A stretch of DNA of 64,000 nucleotides from Stramonita haemastoma (lineage: Eukaryota; Mollusca; Gastropoda; Neogastropoda; Muricidae). Location of the stretch: positions 78,438,887 through 78,502,886 of the forward strand of contig CM060318.1 of NCBI GenBank assembly GCA_030674155.1, read 5' to 3'. The notes below the pieces were generated by a model that worked only from the letters and a program-made list of their open reading frames with translations, ran no database searches and was not told the origin of the DNA. A program made the translations under genes and the position numbers. This document shows, piece by piece, positions 1 through 12,987 of the stretch (positions within the stretch are counted from its first letter, which is position 1; the number at the start of each line of letters is the position of its first letter).

Positions 1-446
1 TTTTATAAGTCTTAGTATTATAAATTATGGAGAGAAAAAAGGTAGATCTATCTATGCCTATCAACTTTAGACCAGAGTAGTGGGCCTTTAGTCGCTGTGG
101 GAATATCAGGAAGGAGCGGAATGAACAAGTATAATATAGGCTCAGGCTGCCATTGTTGTTGTGTAGATGTTTATAAACCAGTTATTTTGAGTCCATGCTG
201 CCATGTGTTGATATGTTAAATAAAGATATGAGTATTGATTTGTGCTTTGGATAAAGCTTCAGCTACATTAGTGTAAGTCATTTAATTTTTTTTTTTAAAT
301 TAGGCCTAGCACCTAACCTTTCACTTCATGTGCTTTCTTGGCTAAAAGAAAAATATCCTGAAATTTCTGTTACTGGCAGTTATCAAAATCAAATAAAGTC
401 AAAGTCTGTGTGTGTTTAAAACATTTTGTTCTTTATTTTTTTTTTA

Positions 447-525
447 TATAAATCTTTTATTTCGAGGATAGTGGAATCAGCACTCATCATCTGCCTTGTT
501 TACATCCTGTCCCCCAGTGTATGCA
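447..525 (-). mobile_element. SINE family A tail fragment, minus strand
   Basis: atttcgaggatagtggaatc, cagcactcatcatctgcctt and tgtttacatcctgtccccca match the reversed family tail and run into a (TG)n tract. Confidence 0.6.
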
Positions 526-831
526 GTTGTTGTGTGTGTGTGTGTGTGTGTGTTGTGTGTGTGTGTGTGTGTGTGCGTGCATGTGCGTGCATGTGCGGAT
601 GTGCTTGTTGGGTGCATGTTAATGTGCATGCATATGATCTACACATGTATACAAATTTGTGTTTATGTATAACCTACATTTGGGATATAAAATTTTACAG
701 TGATGCCAGAAACTATAGAAACTGAAAGAAAATGAGTTAGCACACGCGCACGGACGCACACACACACACACGTGCATACACACATACACGCACGCGCACA
801 CACATACATGCACGCATGCATACGCACCCAA

Positions 832-898
<67 letters not shown>

Positions 899-911
899 AC
901 ACACACACACA
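832..911. repeat. (CA)n microsatellite
   Basis: Near-pure CA dinucleotides for about 80 bp. Confidence 0.95.
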
Positions 912-1277
912 TGCACAGAGTTGGCAAGGAAGGAAAACTAGTCTTTTAAAAAAAAAGAAAGAAAAAGGAAAAAAAAAGAAAGAAGAAATGAAAGGTTCCA
1001 TAAACCAAGAGTCTGCTGCAGATAACCTTTTGCACCCTGGCTGTTGAAAGGAGGTGAACTAACAAGAAAGACAGGGAGGGGTTGAAAATTGAAAAAAAAA
1101 AAAGAAAAAAAAAAGGGTGGGGAGCAGGATGATTAGGAAAGTGGCGGTGGTGGTGGTGGTGGTTGGTGGAGGGGGGGGGGGGGGGTGGTGGGTTGGGGGG
1201 CAGTATGGGCAAGTGTGTTGAGATGGAAGGATGGAGGAAGGACAAGGGGCTCAGGTATTTGGATGGAGTGGGAGGGG

Positions 1278-1430
1278 TGTGTGTGTTGGTGGGAAGTGTG
1301 TGTGGTGTGTGTGTGTGGTGTGGTGTGTGTGGTGTGTGTGTGTGTGTGGTGTGTGGTGTGTGTTTGGTGTGTGTGGGGTGTGGTGTATGTGTGGGGGTGT
1401 GGGTGTGTGATGGGGGGGAGTGTGTGGTGT

Positions 1431-1462
<32 letters not shown>
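1278..1462. repeat. (TG)n tract passing into a poly-G run
   Basis: TG dinucleotides with GGTG slips end in a G run of about 33 bases at 1430-1462, a difficult region for sequencing and a possible G-quadruplex. Confidence 0.9.
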
Positions 1463-1740
1463 CGTTGGGGGGGCGGCAGTAAAGGAGGCCTAACTGTGTC
1501 ATGAACCCATTTTCACCCTCTATTTTCTCGAGGTCAGAAAAAAAGGAGGATGATTTATTGGAAGTGCTCAGTACATATATATAATTTTTTTTCTTCTTAT
1601 TTCCGGAGTCTGTGTTGCTTGATCAATATATTATATGCTTCATGAGGCATGCATTCCACACCATGAGAATGTTTTTGATTGTTTGGTTGTGAGCCAGAGG
1701 TGAAATGATTTATCATCCAATTCCCTTGGGTATGAAGTAT

Positions 1741-2252
1741 ATATTATATTATATTATGTTATGTTATGTTATGTTATGTTATGTTATTATCATATTATAT
1801 TTATATTATATTATATTATATTATATTATATTATATTATATTATATTATATTTATATTATATTATATTATATTATATTATATTATTATTATATTATATTA
1901 TATTAAGTTATGTCATGTCATGTCATGTCATATATCATATCATATCATATATCATATCATACATCATATATCATATATCATATCATATCATATCATATCA
2001 TATCATATCATATAATATATATATTATATTATATTATATTATATTATATTATATTATATTATATATTATATTATATTATATTATATTATATTATATTATT
2101 ATAATTTTATATTATGCCATATTATATTATATTATATTATATCATATCATATCATATATTATATTATATTATATTATATTATTATTATTTATTATATTAT
2201 ATTATATTTTATTATATTATATTATATTATATTATATTATATTATATTATAT
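1741..2252. repeat. TTATA pentanucleotide satellite
   Basis: About 510 bp of (TATAT/ATTAT)n with blocks of the variants atgtt, atgtc and atatc. The block structure suggests expansion of single mutated units. Long open frames of Ile/Tyr/Leu here are artefacts. Confidence 0.95.
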
Positions 2253-2589
2253 ATATTAATATAGAGAGAGATATGAACACCCTGAATCTTTTGCCAACCA
2301 TACTTTAACTTTTTTTTAAAAACAACAAACCCCACTGCAAACTATATTTGTCATACACACGAATCCTATTGGACAGAGAAAAGCCGTTCATAGTACATTT
2401 GTTGTGCAAATAATTCTCAGAACACATATAAAGGGTAGAATGTTTGCAAAGAAACTTGACTGTGACAGTGTGGGTGTAATATTTGGATAATCCTGTTTGG
2501 TTATCTTTTGTTTTGAGGGATTGAAAGGGGGTGGGGGGGGGGGGTGGAGGAGGAAAGGAAAGAGGAGAGGTGAGGGTGTGGTTGTAATG

Positions 2590-2641
<52 letters not shown>

Positions 2642-2837
2642 TGTGTGTGTGTTGCTTTCTTCAATTTAACGTCTCTTCACTCATAGTGATATTAGACGAG
2701 AAACAAAAGTAGAATAAAATTAATTGTGTCATTTGTATGCTTGAGTGTGTATGTGCGAGTGTGTGAGTATGTATGTCAGTGCACATGCCTGCATGTGGAT
2801 ATGAGCAAGTATGTGTGAGCGTGCATGTGCGAAATCA

Positions 2838-2897
<60 letters not shown>
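2590..2897. repeat. Two (TG)n blocks
   Basis: TG tracts at 2590-2651 and 2842-2897 flank TG-rich unique DNA. Confidence 0.9.
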
Positions 2898-2904
<7 letters not shown>

Positions 2905-3227
2905 GCAGCTGTGCATGTAGGTTTGGGTTTGGTAAACTAAGGTGGGTGTGTATGTATTTATCCCGTTGAGTGACTGAGAGAATTAAAAGTAAAATGAATA
3001 GAATAACCTCACCTACATGTGTCTATCCCTTATCAATCTTAAACCCAAATTCAGACCCATATAATCTATTTTTGAAGAAAAACGGGCGGGGGGGGGGGGG
3101 GGGGGGGTAAATTCTCTGAACAAATTAAACTCCAACAAGAAAATTTACAAAAATTCGCCAACAGGGCTTTTAAACTAAACTTTTAACTATTTCAAACATA
3201 ATCACATTATCATCATTATCATGTGTG

Positions 3228-3234
3228 GTGTGTG

Positions 3235-3291
<57 letters not shown>

Positions 3292-3345
3292 GTGAGTGAG
3301 TGAGTGAGTGAGTGAGTGATGAGTGAGTGAGTGAGTGATGTGAGT
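3228..3345. repeat. (TG)n then (GTGA)n
   Basis: A TG tract to 3289 grades into GTGA tetranucleotides to about 3345. Confidence 0.9.
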
Positions 3346-3739
3346 GGGAGTGAGAGGAGGAGAGAGGAGGAGAGAGAGAGGGAGGGGGGGGGGGAGGGGG
3401 GGAGGATATATGTGACATGTGAAAGCATGCAGACTTTGGCCTTGTGTCTGTGTAATTTCCTTGTCTGATTCCTTTCATCTTGCCTTTTTGCCAAGAAGTC
3501 TGTGTTTGAAGTGTGTGACTGAAGTGCGCACATTTCTGGTTCACAGTTTGAGTCAGTGCTGCTGAGTCACAAGATTATCATGGACGTTTATGAGATGGGC
3601 AACATTCTAGTGACATTTTTTCGCTTTTCGCCTGTTTTACACTTCAGAAAGTCCCCCCCCCCCCCCCCCCCCCCCCTCTTCTCTGTGATGTGGATGATAA
3701 CGTGGACTTGTTTTTTGTTCTCTCTGAAGTTTATTTAGT

Positions 3740-3741
<2 letters not shown>

Positions 3742-3820
<79 letters not shown>

Positions 3821-3936
3821 GTCTGTTTGTCTGTCTGTCTCTGTCTCTGTCTCTCTCTCTTTCTGTGTCTGTGTCTGTCTCTATTTGTCTGTTTTTCTTT
3901 GTCTGTATGTGTCTTCTCTTCTCTCTCTCTCTCTTT
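3742..3936. repeat. (CT)n and CTGT tract
   Basis: Polypyrimidine on the plus strand, ending in the target duplication of the family-B SINE. Confidence 0.92.
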
Positions 3937-3938
3937 AT

Positions 3939-4224
3939 AAAGTTAAAGTCTGTCCCGAGCCTAAGGCTCATCAGGCCGGTGCTTATCCCGGTTTCTGTGG
4001 CGTTAAGCGACTGAGAGTCATAGACTCCCCCTGGATAGGACGCCAGTCTATCGCAGGGTTAACCCCCAACACAAGGTTGGTACCCCTTTTACACCTGGGT
4101 GGGGTGAGAAAATAGCCGTAAAGTGCCTTTTCCAAGGGCACAACGCCATAGCCGAAAGCTGGGATTGAACCCGCAACCTTTAGATTACGAGTCCAACGCA
4201 CGAACCACTAGGCTACAGCGGCGG
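3939..4224 (-). mobile_element. SINE family B, full-length copy with tRNA-derived head
   Basis: On the minus strand it starts GCCGCCGCTGTAGCCTAGTGG (A box) and has GGTTCAATCCC (B box), i.e. a tRNA-like head with a Thr-like CGT anticodon position. A roughly 210-bp body follows, ending GACTTTAACTTT. It is flanked by ctctctctttat on both sides (3927-3938 and 4225-4236), a probable target-site duplication in low-complexity DNA. Copies at 11241, 55113 and 62925 lie in the same orientation. Confidence 0.85.
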
Positions 4225-4279
4225 CCTCTCTCTTTATGTTACCCTCATAATACCAGTCTGTTAGTTTGCCTTCTCCCAG

Positions 4280-4331
<52 letters not shown>

Positions 4332-5908
4332 GTGTGTACACGCGCGCACACGCGCTAAACAGTGTACAGAGCTTTTGTGTAATGAAATAGTTCTCAAAAG
4401 TGTTTAATTTGAGATTGACAGTAAAAATTTTACTGTGTCTTTTGTGTCATCATCATCATTATCATCATCATCAGATATAACACGATCATTATTATTGCTT
4501 CAGCTATTTCATAGTCAGATGATGATGATGATGGGAACCTCCCCCCACCCTCTCCCAGATGAATGATGATGATGATGATGATTACTGATCATAGCACATG
4601 ACAGCATGCAAAACATACACATCAGCAAGGGCCTATAGACACAGGCGCCTGAAATGCTAGTTCGTAATTTGAGCAGTGCTTTCTTAGTCACATCCGTGAA
4701 AAGGATGACACAGAAGGAGAAGATCCTGACTGGTATCACGCCCATAGTCCTAGTTAGAAGCATTTGAATCATTTCCTGAGGAAAAAAGAGCAGGTTGGAG
4801 ATCAACAAATCGAAACTCGCTCCTCCCCTCCTCCCTTGCCCCCCCCCCCCCCCCTCCCAACCTAATCACCACCAAAATAAACAAGCCTGAAATTCCCCAA
4901 AGCATTGCATGCCACCAGTTGAGTGTTGAACACTGTCTTACTGATATACTTGTAGGGAGCCATGTGTGCATATTGTGGGGTAGTAGCTATTATCTTTCTT
5001 TTGGCAGTTGAGTTGTCCTATTTCCCTGTCTACTGCTTTCACACGTTATTTACATATAATTTTTACAGATTTTTTTTTGTTTCATGCTTCATCAACATAT
5101 TTTGTTTTGCTTAACTGTTTAAAAAAAATTTTCTTTGCAAATAATCTGTTTGTTTTAATTTTAGGATGACATTGTGGAAAGGTTTTTGCTTTCTGAAGAT
5201 GACATTTGATACAAAGTTCTTTCTCTCATTAGTCTTATGGTTAAAAGAATACAAAAAATATATTGTACAAATACAGAATATTGAAAAATAACATTCTTTG
5301 ATAATTCGTTCAACCAATATAATATTTCTCTGTAAAAAATAACAGTTATACTGAACTTAAGTCACAGTTAATCAAAAGTAGCTATGTGGTGATGTACACA
5401 TAATTCTTTAGCTTTTTGTTTTCCTTTAAAATTTCTCAGTCTTGTGGGTTTTTTTTTCCACACACATTTCTTTACACGCTAAGTCTAACAGAATATTGCT
5501 AGGTGAAATGCAGGTTGCTCTTCAGAGATGGGCCCTTCCATGTTCTTTGAAGATTCTATTGCATAGAGAACTTGGTACACAGAAGTATACGTATGCATGT
5601 ATGTATTCATAAAAGTTTACATAGAATAGAGCCATCGGTCTTGTTTGAGCCCCAATACACTCACTCACACCAAGGGATATTTGCATGCAAACAAAGAGAT
5701 ACAAATAGATCTAGAGATAGACACACAGACAGGCAGACACATATGCACACATACGCTCACACTTGAAGAAGAAACATCATACAGATACTGTATACACAGA
5801 CACACATGCACACATGCTTGCATGCACATGCATACATGAACGCATGCATTGCACTCGATACACTCACTCATGCGGAGGTATATTTGCATGCAAACAAAAA
5901 GACATAAA

Positions 5909-5929
5909 AACACACACACACACACACAC

Positions 5930-5981
<52 letters not shown>

Positions 5982-6019
5982 ACACACACACACACAACAC
6001 AAGCACACACACACACACA

Positions 6020-6061
<42 letters not shown>

Positions 6062-6178
6062 ATAACACCACACACAACACACACACACACACACAACACA
6101 CACACAACACACACACACACACACACACACACCACACACACAACACCACACACACACACACACAACACACACACACAC

Positions 6179-6236
<58 letters not shown>

Positions 6237-6266
6237 ACACACACAACACACACACAAGCACACACA
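5909..6266. repeat. Long (CA)n tract with phase slips
   Basis: About 360 bp of CA dinucleotides broken by single-base slips (aacac, accac, agcac). The largest alternating purine-pyrimidine tract in the window. Confidence 0.95.
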
Positions 6267-7371
6267 GGGGTTTTTTTGTTTTTTTTATCCCCAAGTACTT
6301 ACAGAATTTTTATCTAATACAGAATTTTAAACAATGGTCTTTACCTGTGAAATACTTTCAGTTTCAATCCATAATTCCATGATGATTATATGATACTTAG
6401 GAGCTGGACTGTAACCTCAGAAAATAAAGTATATAAATAAAATATGTATCTAGATGCTTAACCTATGATGGTTCAGAATAACTATGTCGAAGGAAACATG
6501 ATCAAGAATGTTCAATATTTTCTTTATTTGAACTGCATTCAGTGAGATTGTAAGTAACTTAACGCGCATTACGCAACTTCAAATCTGCGACTGCATGCTG
6601 AAATACATTTAGAATTCCATCTCGTTTCTAGTACCACTACCATGAGAGTTGGGCTCTGAGGAAAATAAAAAAAACAAAAACCCTGCAACAACTGTAGTAA
6701 CAACTGATGTTGTCGATCTTGGCACAGCAGGGGGTGGGTGGGGAGAGAAAACTGTAAACCAGAACCATCAGGAGAAAAAGGATGTACAGTCTTAGATCCA
6801 GTCGTCTTGCATCACCAGAACAGCTTAGACACTTGTGGCAGCAAGACCTTCCATACTTCGTGGGGGGTAATTTGATGATCATTACGAGTTACAGCAGGGA
6901 AAAAAAGGGAGGAAGAGGAAAAGAGGGGGGGTTAGGAGGAGGAATTGAGCATAAACATGATAAATTTAGAATGGTATAGTATACATGTAAATCATGATTT
7001 TATGCTACTGTTTGATTTGATTTATTCCTAGTGATGGTAGACCCCCCAAAAAACAACAACAACAAAGCAAACAAAGACTAACAAAAAACAACCAACCAAC
7101 AGAACAAACAACAACAAAACAAAAAGAAACAATCACACACACAACGACAAACAGCATCATATGTTGAATTGAATCAAAGTGACTGAGCATTTTGATGACG
7201 ATGACGACGAGGACGGCGACAATAATAACAACAATAATAATGATAATAAAATTAATAATGATGATGTGATGGTGGTGGTGGTGATAAATGCTCACTGTCT
7301 CTTAGGCATAGTTGTGTCATCTTATTCTTAACCATGGATATTAATAGTTAAGACGTAAATCATTTCTTCAG

Positions 7372-7549
7372 TATGCCAGAGAAGGCTGGCTTATTCACAT
7401 CCCTCCTCTCTCCCTTACCCTTCACCACCACACCCACCCTTACCTCCACCCCATCTCCCACCTTCCCCATCCTCCCCCTGATCCCCAAAGCTGCCTCACA
7501 TCCTCTACCTGATATTCCAAGCGTGTCCAAGGTTGATGGGCGGAGACAG
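7372..7549 (+). CDS. Candidate upstream neurabin exon, Pro/Ser/Thr-rich linker
   Basis: The segment follows a cattTCTTCAG acceptor and ends CGGAGACAG before gtgtgg. Only one frame is open throughout; it starts one base in and encodes 59 residues rich in Pro, Ser and Thr (LTSTPSPTFPILPLIPKAA, then DIPSVSKVDGRRQ). It ends in phase 0, which fits the phase-0 start of the exon at 12988. Disordered Pro/Ser-rich sequence is typical of the region between the actin-binding and PP1-docking parts of neurabins, but the sequence itself is not conserved enough to confirm it. It could be a chance open stretch in a C-rich region. Confidence 0.35.
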
Positions 7550-8251
7550 GTGTGGTATTGGCAGGCAGCCTGTGTGGCAGGCTGGAAAAGGCCTGCAGGT
7601 GCAGCTCAGGTAGACTGACAGGACCGATAAGGTATCCTGCTTCTGCCTGGTAATTTATTGCAGCCGTTAGATGGAATTACTGGAGCACAGCAAGGTTAGA
7701 TATTGAACGTTGTCAGTGGTGTGGTGAGGTACTTACAGGTGTTTCAGGGAAGTTGGAAGAAGGAGTACAGTGTTGGTTTGGAGTACTTAGTGAGTTGGAG
7801 GTTTTCTTTTTTGGTTTTTTCTTATTTAACTTGGATCGTTGTTTTGGTAGGAATATTGTATCTTTGTGGTAGTACATTTTCATGCTGAGTTACACTAGTG
7901 ACTTATTGAGTGATTGTGTCTTACTTATCTTTTTAATCGTACCTAAAAAAAAAAAAGAAACAACTTTTTGCAAGTAAAAATTAAATGTTATGGTGGTATA
8001 TATGATCAAAATGAAAAGTCTGTTAACTAGGTATCTCTTTGCTGGTTAATTAACTTTTGTTATTGTTACCGGAGGTCTGCCTGCGGCCTCAGCCGGAACA
8101 TTTGTGACTTCAAGCAGCTCATTCATTGTGTTATTTAATTTTTTTTTTTTAAAGATGCATGCTTGGTATGTTCATGTTTCCATAACTGAGTGAATGCTGA
8201 CAGAGTTATGGGTCTCTAATGTACATATTGATCATTTATATTACACAAAGG

Positions 8252-8600
8252 AAATGGGGGGAGAGATAGCTTTGTGGTTCAGAGTGATGCACTTATGATC
8301 TGCTGACCGGGTTTCGATTCTGTTCAAGAGGATTTTTCCTCTGGAGTTAATATCAGTGCGACTCACTCCCCAAAAGTCCTTCAGATGAGACTGTAAACCA
8401 GGTCCCATGTGTGGAATGCTGCAGAACATCTTGCGCACATGTTAAATCCAGTTCCTTTTAGGAAGAGTAGGCCTTTGTGGCTGGTGGGAACGGATGACAA
8501 GATTTACAAAACCACATACACATGGGGAGTGGATGTAAAAAAGCACATGAGTGCTTATTCCATTATCCTCAAAGTAAAAGAATGAATAATTAAAAAGAAA
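8252..8600 (+). mobile_element. SINE family A, diverged full-length copy
   Basis: Contains the family blocks ccccaaaagtccttcagatg, cagaacatcttgcgcacatg, ggatgacaagatttacaaaa and the hairpin-like agcacatgagtgctt, ending in AATAATTAAA. The tRNA-like head is decayed. Confidence 0.82.
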
Positions 8601-8966
8601 ACGAATAAGGCAATGGCAGGGCTGCACATTAAGTTGACCTGAGAGATCGTAAAAATCCCCACCATCAATTTACCAGAGGCTGCTGCTGAGAGTCAAACTC
8701 CCCACATATTGGACCCCAGGGATTGAAATCAAAGGCTCTCAGCCACTCAGCTGTGGCGTCTGTCCATTGTTTCATTCTCTGATTTTGAACATGGGCCCCT
8801 GTGGGATGGATCAGAGAGGTAGTGAGGGTGACCACAGTGTTCACAGGGGATTATATTGTGTGAAATGACAGCTTTGTGTCACATCACGTCACGCTGCTGC
8901 AATGCTGGTTGTGTCAGCTGTAGTGTAGAGAATGACTCAGACACAGAGGGTTCTTTCTTTAACTCT

Positions 8967-8973
8967 GTGTGTG

Positions 8974-9038
<65 letters not shown>
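8967..9038. repeat. (TG)n microsatellite
   Basis: About 70 bp of TG dinucleotides. Confidence 0.93.
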
Positions 9039-9039
<1 letters not shown>

Positions 9040-9535
9040 GTCTTCAATTTTACGTCTGTTCACACTTCGTCTTAGTGATATAAGAGTTTTAGACAAGGGA
9101 AAAACCGAAAGGGAGGAGTTGTCATATTGAAAAAGAAAAGTGTGTGTTTGTTGGTATGTGTGTGTGGGCACAGTTGCACATGCACTATAAAACTACAAAT
9201 GAGTGAACGATGTTGATGATACACTATAGATAGTACGCGTGGCATATCACAGCAGGTCTAGTCAGATATAAGTACAGCAGAATTATATATGTACCAGAGT
9301 TCATAAGTAAGCAGATGTACAGAATAGTACAGCAGAGTCATGTACAGCGATTAAATACAGCAAGTTCATGGAGTCAGCACCAGTCTCTCCTGACTTAGTC
9401 ACTTGCCTCTTCCTCCCACGCAGCTTGCTTTAAATTGGCATGCGTGACTCAGTGACAATTACCTGTAATATATACCTGTCATGTACATTTTATGTTTTAT
9501 CATGTTCTGCTGTGGTGTACCCCCACTTGAAAGTA

Positions 9536-9966
9536 TATAATATGTGATGCTCCACCACGAAATGAGTTGCTTAGCACATAACCCACTTTTCGTTAGAAGC
9601 CATTAAAGGCAGGTGGGGTCGAGTTGGCAATTTTCAGATTTTGATTGATTTAAAACTATAGCCATTATTCTACCTTGTAATGAAATATCAAGGCATAATT
9701 TTGTATCCTTTAGCTTTTAAATGTGCTTTAAAAATGCCCAAGCCCTCATTCTGACAATTTATTATGATGCTAAACTTGTCCATTTCTCAATTTGCCATTT
9801 TGTGCAGTCTATCCTTTCAACTTGTAATAACTTTTCATAGAATTGTCCGATTTTCAATTCTTTTTTGTATTGTATAGCCATTTCATTGCAGATTAATAAA
9901 ATGTCAGTAACCAAAAATTGACCTCTGCAATGCAACTCCTTATGTGGTGGAGCGTCACATATTATA
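9536..9966. mobile_element. MITE-like DNA transposon remnant with terminal inverted repeats
   Basis: The left end reads tataatatgtgatgctccac and the right end is its near-perfect reverse complement (gtggagcgtcacatattata). The arms continue to match inward through caccac and gagttgc, giving inverted repeats of about 33 bp around a 431-bp AT-rich element with no open frame. Size and structure fit a non-autonomous DNA transposon; the superfamily cannot be set without the autonomous partner. Confidence 0.82.
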
Positions 9967-10236
9967 ACACGCTCCCTGGGTGTAGGAAAGGAAGATTTTT
10001 TTTTGGTCAGCAAATGAGCATGTGAGAAAAGACAGATCAGAATGTGATGTGACTCCCCCCTCCCCTTCTTAGGTGACTTGGCAGGGGAATAAAGAATGTG
10101 CACTGTACCCGGTCTGTCAGTGTTACTGTGTATGTAGTATACATGTATACATACGTATAATGTAAGGAAGAAGGAAAAAGTGAAATTATAGCACACAAAA
10201 AGGAGTGATGGGTGACTTGGTGGATGATTAGTAGTA

Positions 10237-10239
<3 letters not shown>

Positions 10240-10313
<74 letters not shown>

Positions 10314-10332
10314 TGGTGGTGTGTGTTATGTA

Positions 10333-10365
<33 letters not shown>
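10240..10365. repeat. (TG)n microsatellite
   Basis: TG dinucleotides with a short GGTGGTG interruption near 10312. Confidence 0.93.
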
Positions 10366-10366
<1 letters not shown>

Positions 10367-10433
10367 TTAATTTACTGTTTTTTAAAACATGACAATCCCA
10401 TGAAAATACAGAGTGCATAATTATAAATATAAT

Positions 10434-10434
<1 letters not shown>

Positions 10435-10531
<97 letters not shown>

Positions 10532-10718
10532 CTTCATACTTGAATTATGCGATTGGATTGATTGGTTGATTGATTCACTTTTTTTTTCTTTTCTGTTTTT
10601 TTTAAGAGGACTGGATGAAATTAAGCCACCATTGTGCTTAATCTTTTCCCTCAATAAAAATGTTCATTCATCATTCATTCATTCATTCATTCATTCATTC
10701 ATTCATTCATTCATTTCT

Positions 10719-10806
<88 letters not shown>

Positions 10807-11062
10807 ACACACACACACACATGCATGAACTCCCCTCTCTCTCTCCCCCCTCCCTTCTCTCTCCCCCTCCCTCTTCCCCTCCCTCTCTCCCCCTCCTCTC
10901 TTCCCCTCCCTCTCTCTTCCCCTCCCTCTCTGTCTCCCTGGCCTCTCTCTGTCTCTGTATCTCGCTCTTTCTGTCTCTGTATCTCTTCTCTCTGTCTCTG
11001 TATCTCTCTTCTCTGTCTCTTATCTCTCTCTCTTTCTGTCTCTGTCTGTCTCTCTCTCTTGC
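10435..11062. repeat. Polypyrimidine cluster: (CT)n, (ATTC)n, (CT)n and CCCTCT repeats
   Basis: CT tracts at 10435-10527 and 10715-10806, an ATTC tract at 10672-10714, then C/T-rich repeats to 11062. Potential triplex-forming strand asymmetry. Confidence 0.92.
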
Positions 11063-11240
11063 TTACTGGACGCACATACACATGCGAGCATACACAAATG
11101 TGTGCACCCACTTAACACAAAGAAACCCACACTGTCTCTCTTTCTCCCTCTTTCATGTCATATCACTAAATCATGAGGATAATTTAATGATAGGACAAAC
11201 TTGTGATACATGTTTCATAATCATGGGCGCAGTTTAGTAA

Positions 11241-11388
11241 AAAGTTAAGTCTGTCCCAGCCTAAGGTCACAGGCGGTGCTTATCCGGTTCTGTGCCTAGC
11301 GACTGAGAGTCATAGATCCCTGATAGGACGCAGTCTAGCAGTGTTAACCCCAACACAAGGTTGGTACCTTTACACTGGTGGGTGTGGG
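11241..11388 (-). mobile_element. SINE family B, partial copy with many small deletions
   Basis: Aligns with the body of 3939-4224 but lacks single bases at many points (for example gtctgtcccagcc and caggcggtgc) and ends before the tRNA-like head. The deletions are mostly one or two bases. Confidence 0.75.
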
Positions 11389-12246
11389 CGTTACACACAA
11401 AAATACTGTGACTTCATTGTTTTCTTTAAAAGGTTGCTGATGGTTTAATGGCCTTTTTTGTTCATGCAGTCATTTAGGTAACAAGAGATCCTTTGTTTGA
11501 AACTGATGTGAGGGTTTTTCTTCCTATCCCTTCTCTTTTCCTCCAGATCTTGAACTCAATGTGGGTGCCAGCCTTTCAGATGATGTAATAGATAGAGGCT
11601 GACTACTGTGATTGGCAAGCTTAAAAGAATCTGTAGGCTAGGTGGTGGAATCCCCTAGTGGTTAGAGAGTAACTGGATAACTGATGGTAATGTAGGGGTT
11701 CAAGAGTCTTGACTGCCATGTATGTTGGCCTAGAGACCTTTTTTTTTCATGGAATCAACAATGGTACTAAAATCACTTTTTTTTTCTTTTTGAGATCAGA
11801 TTTTCAGTTTTTCCATTGTGCAACTAGGGAGTGATAATACTAACACTGCTTCCCTGATCCTGTCCAGTCTTGATGTTTATACTGATTGCCCCACTGCCCA
11901 CAAAGGGCATTAAATGCTATTATCAGTTCTATCACCTCATTAAAAATCACAGCTCCTCCTGCTCTCTAGGAAAAGTTTAATCTTTACTTTGGATAGAATA
12001 GACTATAAATGGAGGGGCTTAGTTTGAGTGGAGTCTTGCTGAGATCTTGCAGCTGTGCACAATAAAGCCCCGATCTGCCTTTCATTGGAAAGAGTAGGCC
12101 AGGTAGATGGTGATGGGAACATACCCAGCATGCATCCTGTTGCATTTAGAGGCATGGGTCTGCCAGGTTCAGCTAGCTTGCCATTACACTGTGTGATAAA
12201 CTAACTGTAGTGCCACAGTGATTAATCCTTATGGAGTTGAGAGAAG

Positions 12247-12290
<44 letters not shown>

Positions 12291-12396
12291 AGAGAGGGGT
12301 AAGTTTTTAAGGGTCTGTGAAAAAGGCAAATATAATGTAAACAATACTATGGCGGAATGCTTTGCCTAGACAAGAGAGGAAAACAACCTTTCTTTT

Positions 12397-12731
12397 ATTA
12401 TATTCTGTTATTTCGAGGATAATGCAATAAGCACTCATGTTCTTTTTTACATCCAGTCCCATGTGTATGCAGTTTTGTAAATCTTGTCATCTGTTCCCTC
12501 TGGCACATATTTGCATACTTTTATGAAAAGTGGAACAGGATTTAACGTGTGTGCAAGATATTCTGCGTGCGTTCGCTTATGGGTCTCAGTTTATATAAAT
12601 TATAGTCTGATCCAGACTTTTGGGGAGAATGGAGTCAGCACTAATGTTGACTCGGGGGGGGGGGGGGGGGGGAATCACTCGAACCGGGTTGTCAAATTGC
12701 AAGCAAATTTTCGACCACTAGGCTATCCGTA
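12397..12731 (-). mobile_element. SINE family A, minus strand, interrupted by a poly-G run
   Basis: Runs from the tail (ttatttcgaggataatgcaa) to the head (cgaccactaggctatcc). The body carries a G run at 12654-12672 in place of the normal ctcctgga block. Confidence 0.82.
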
Positions 12732-12987
12732 GAAGTCTGCTTTGTAAGTTTTAAAACTTCTTTAGGGTTACAACTTGAAATACCACAGCAATAATGTAAA
12801 TGATCATTTCATAAAGGTCTCCAACATAGAATGTGGGTGGGTACCTAAGTTGAGAGGTAAAGACCATTCAGGTCTTGATATTTCACTATAATTAATCTTG
12901 GAAACAAAGAGAAAAAGTGATTAACATAGACAAATGCATGCATTATATTTCATTATTCATGATGATGATGAATTTCTGTGTGGGCAG

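Larger units (their letters stand above)
1..7371. other. Non-coding DNA upstream of the recognised exons
   Basis: Probably an intron of the neurabin gene or its 5' flank. It is filled by microsatellites, a pentanucleotide satellite (1741-2252), a family-A SINE tail on the minus strand (447-525) and a family-B SINE (3939-4224). No exon with convincing splice signals is seen; the long open frames here are translations of repeats. Confidence 0.6.
7550..12987. other. Presumed intron with SINE-A copies, a MITE and dinucleotide tracts
   Basis: Holds SINE-A copies (8252-8600 and 12397-12731), a MITE-like element (9536-9966), a degraded SINE-B (11241-11388), (TG)n at 8967-9038 and 10240-10365, and CT tracts at 10435-10527 and 10715-11062. 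No coding signal is seen in the unique parts. Confidence 0.6.

Noticed and set aside
1705..2259. 184-codon open frame of Ile/Tyr/Leu
   Set aside because: Direct translation of the TTATA satellite.
4158..4226. tRNA-Thr gene
   Set aside because: It has A and B boxes but weak stems and is the head of a repeated SINE family, with the SINE body attached.
5665..6382. Overlapping open frames of Val/Cys or His/Thr on both strands
   Set aside because: Translations of a (CA)n tract; the same applies to all similar frames at TG/CA tracts across the window.
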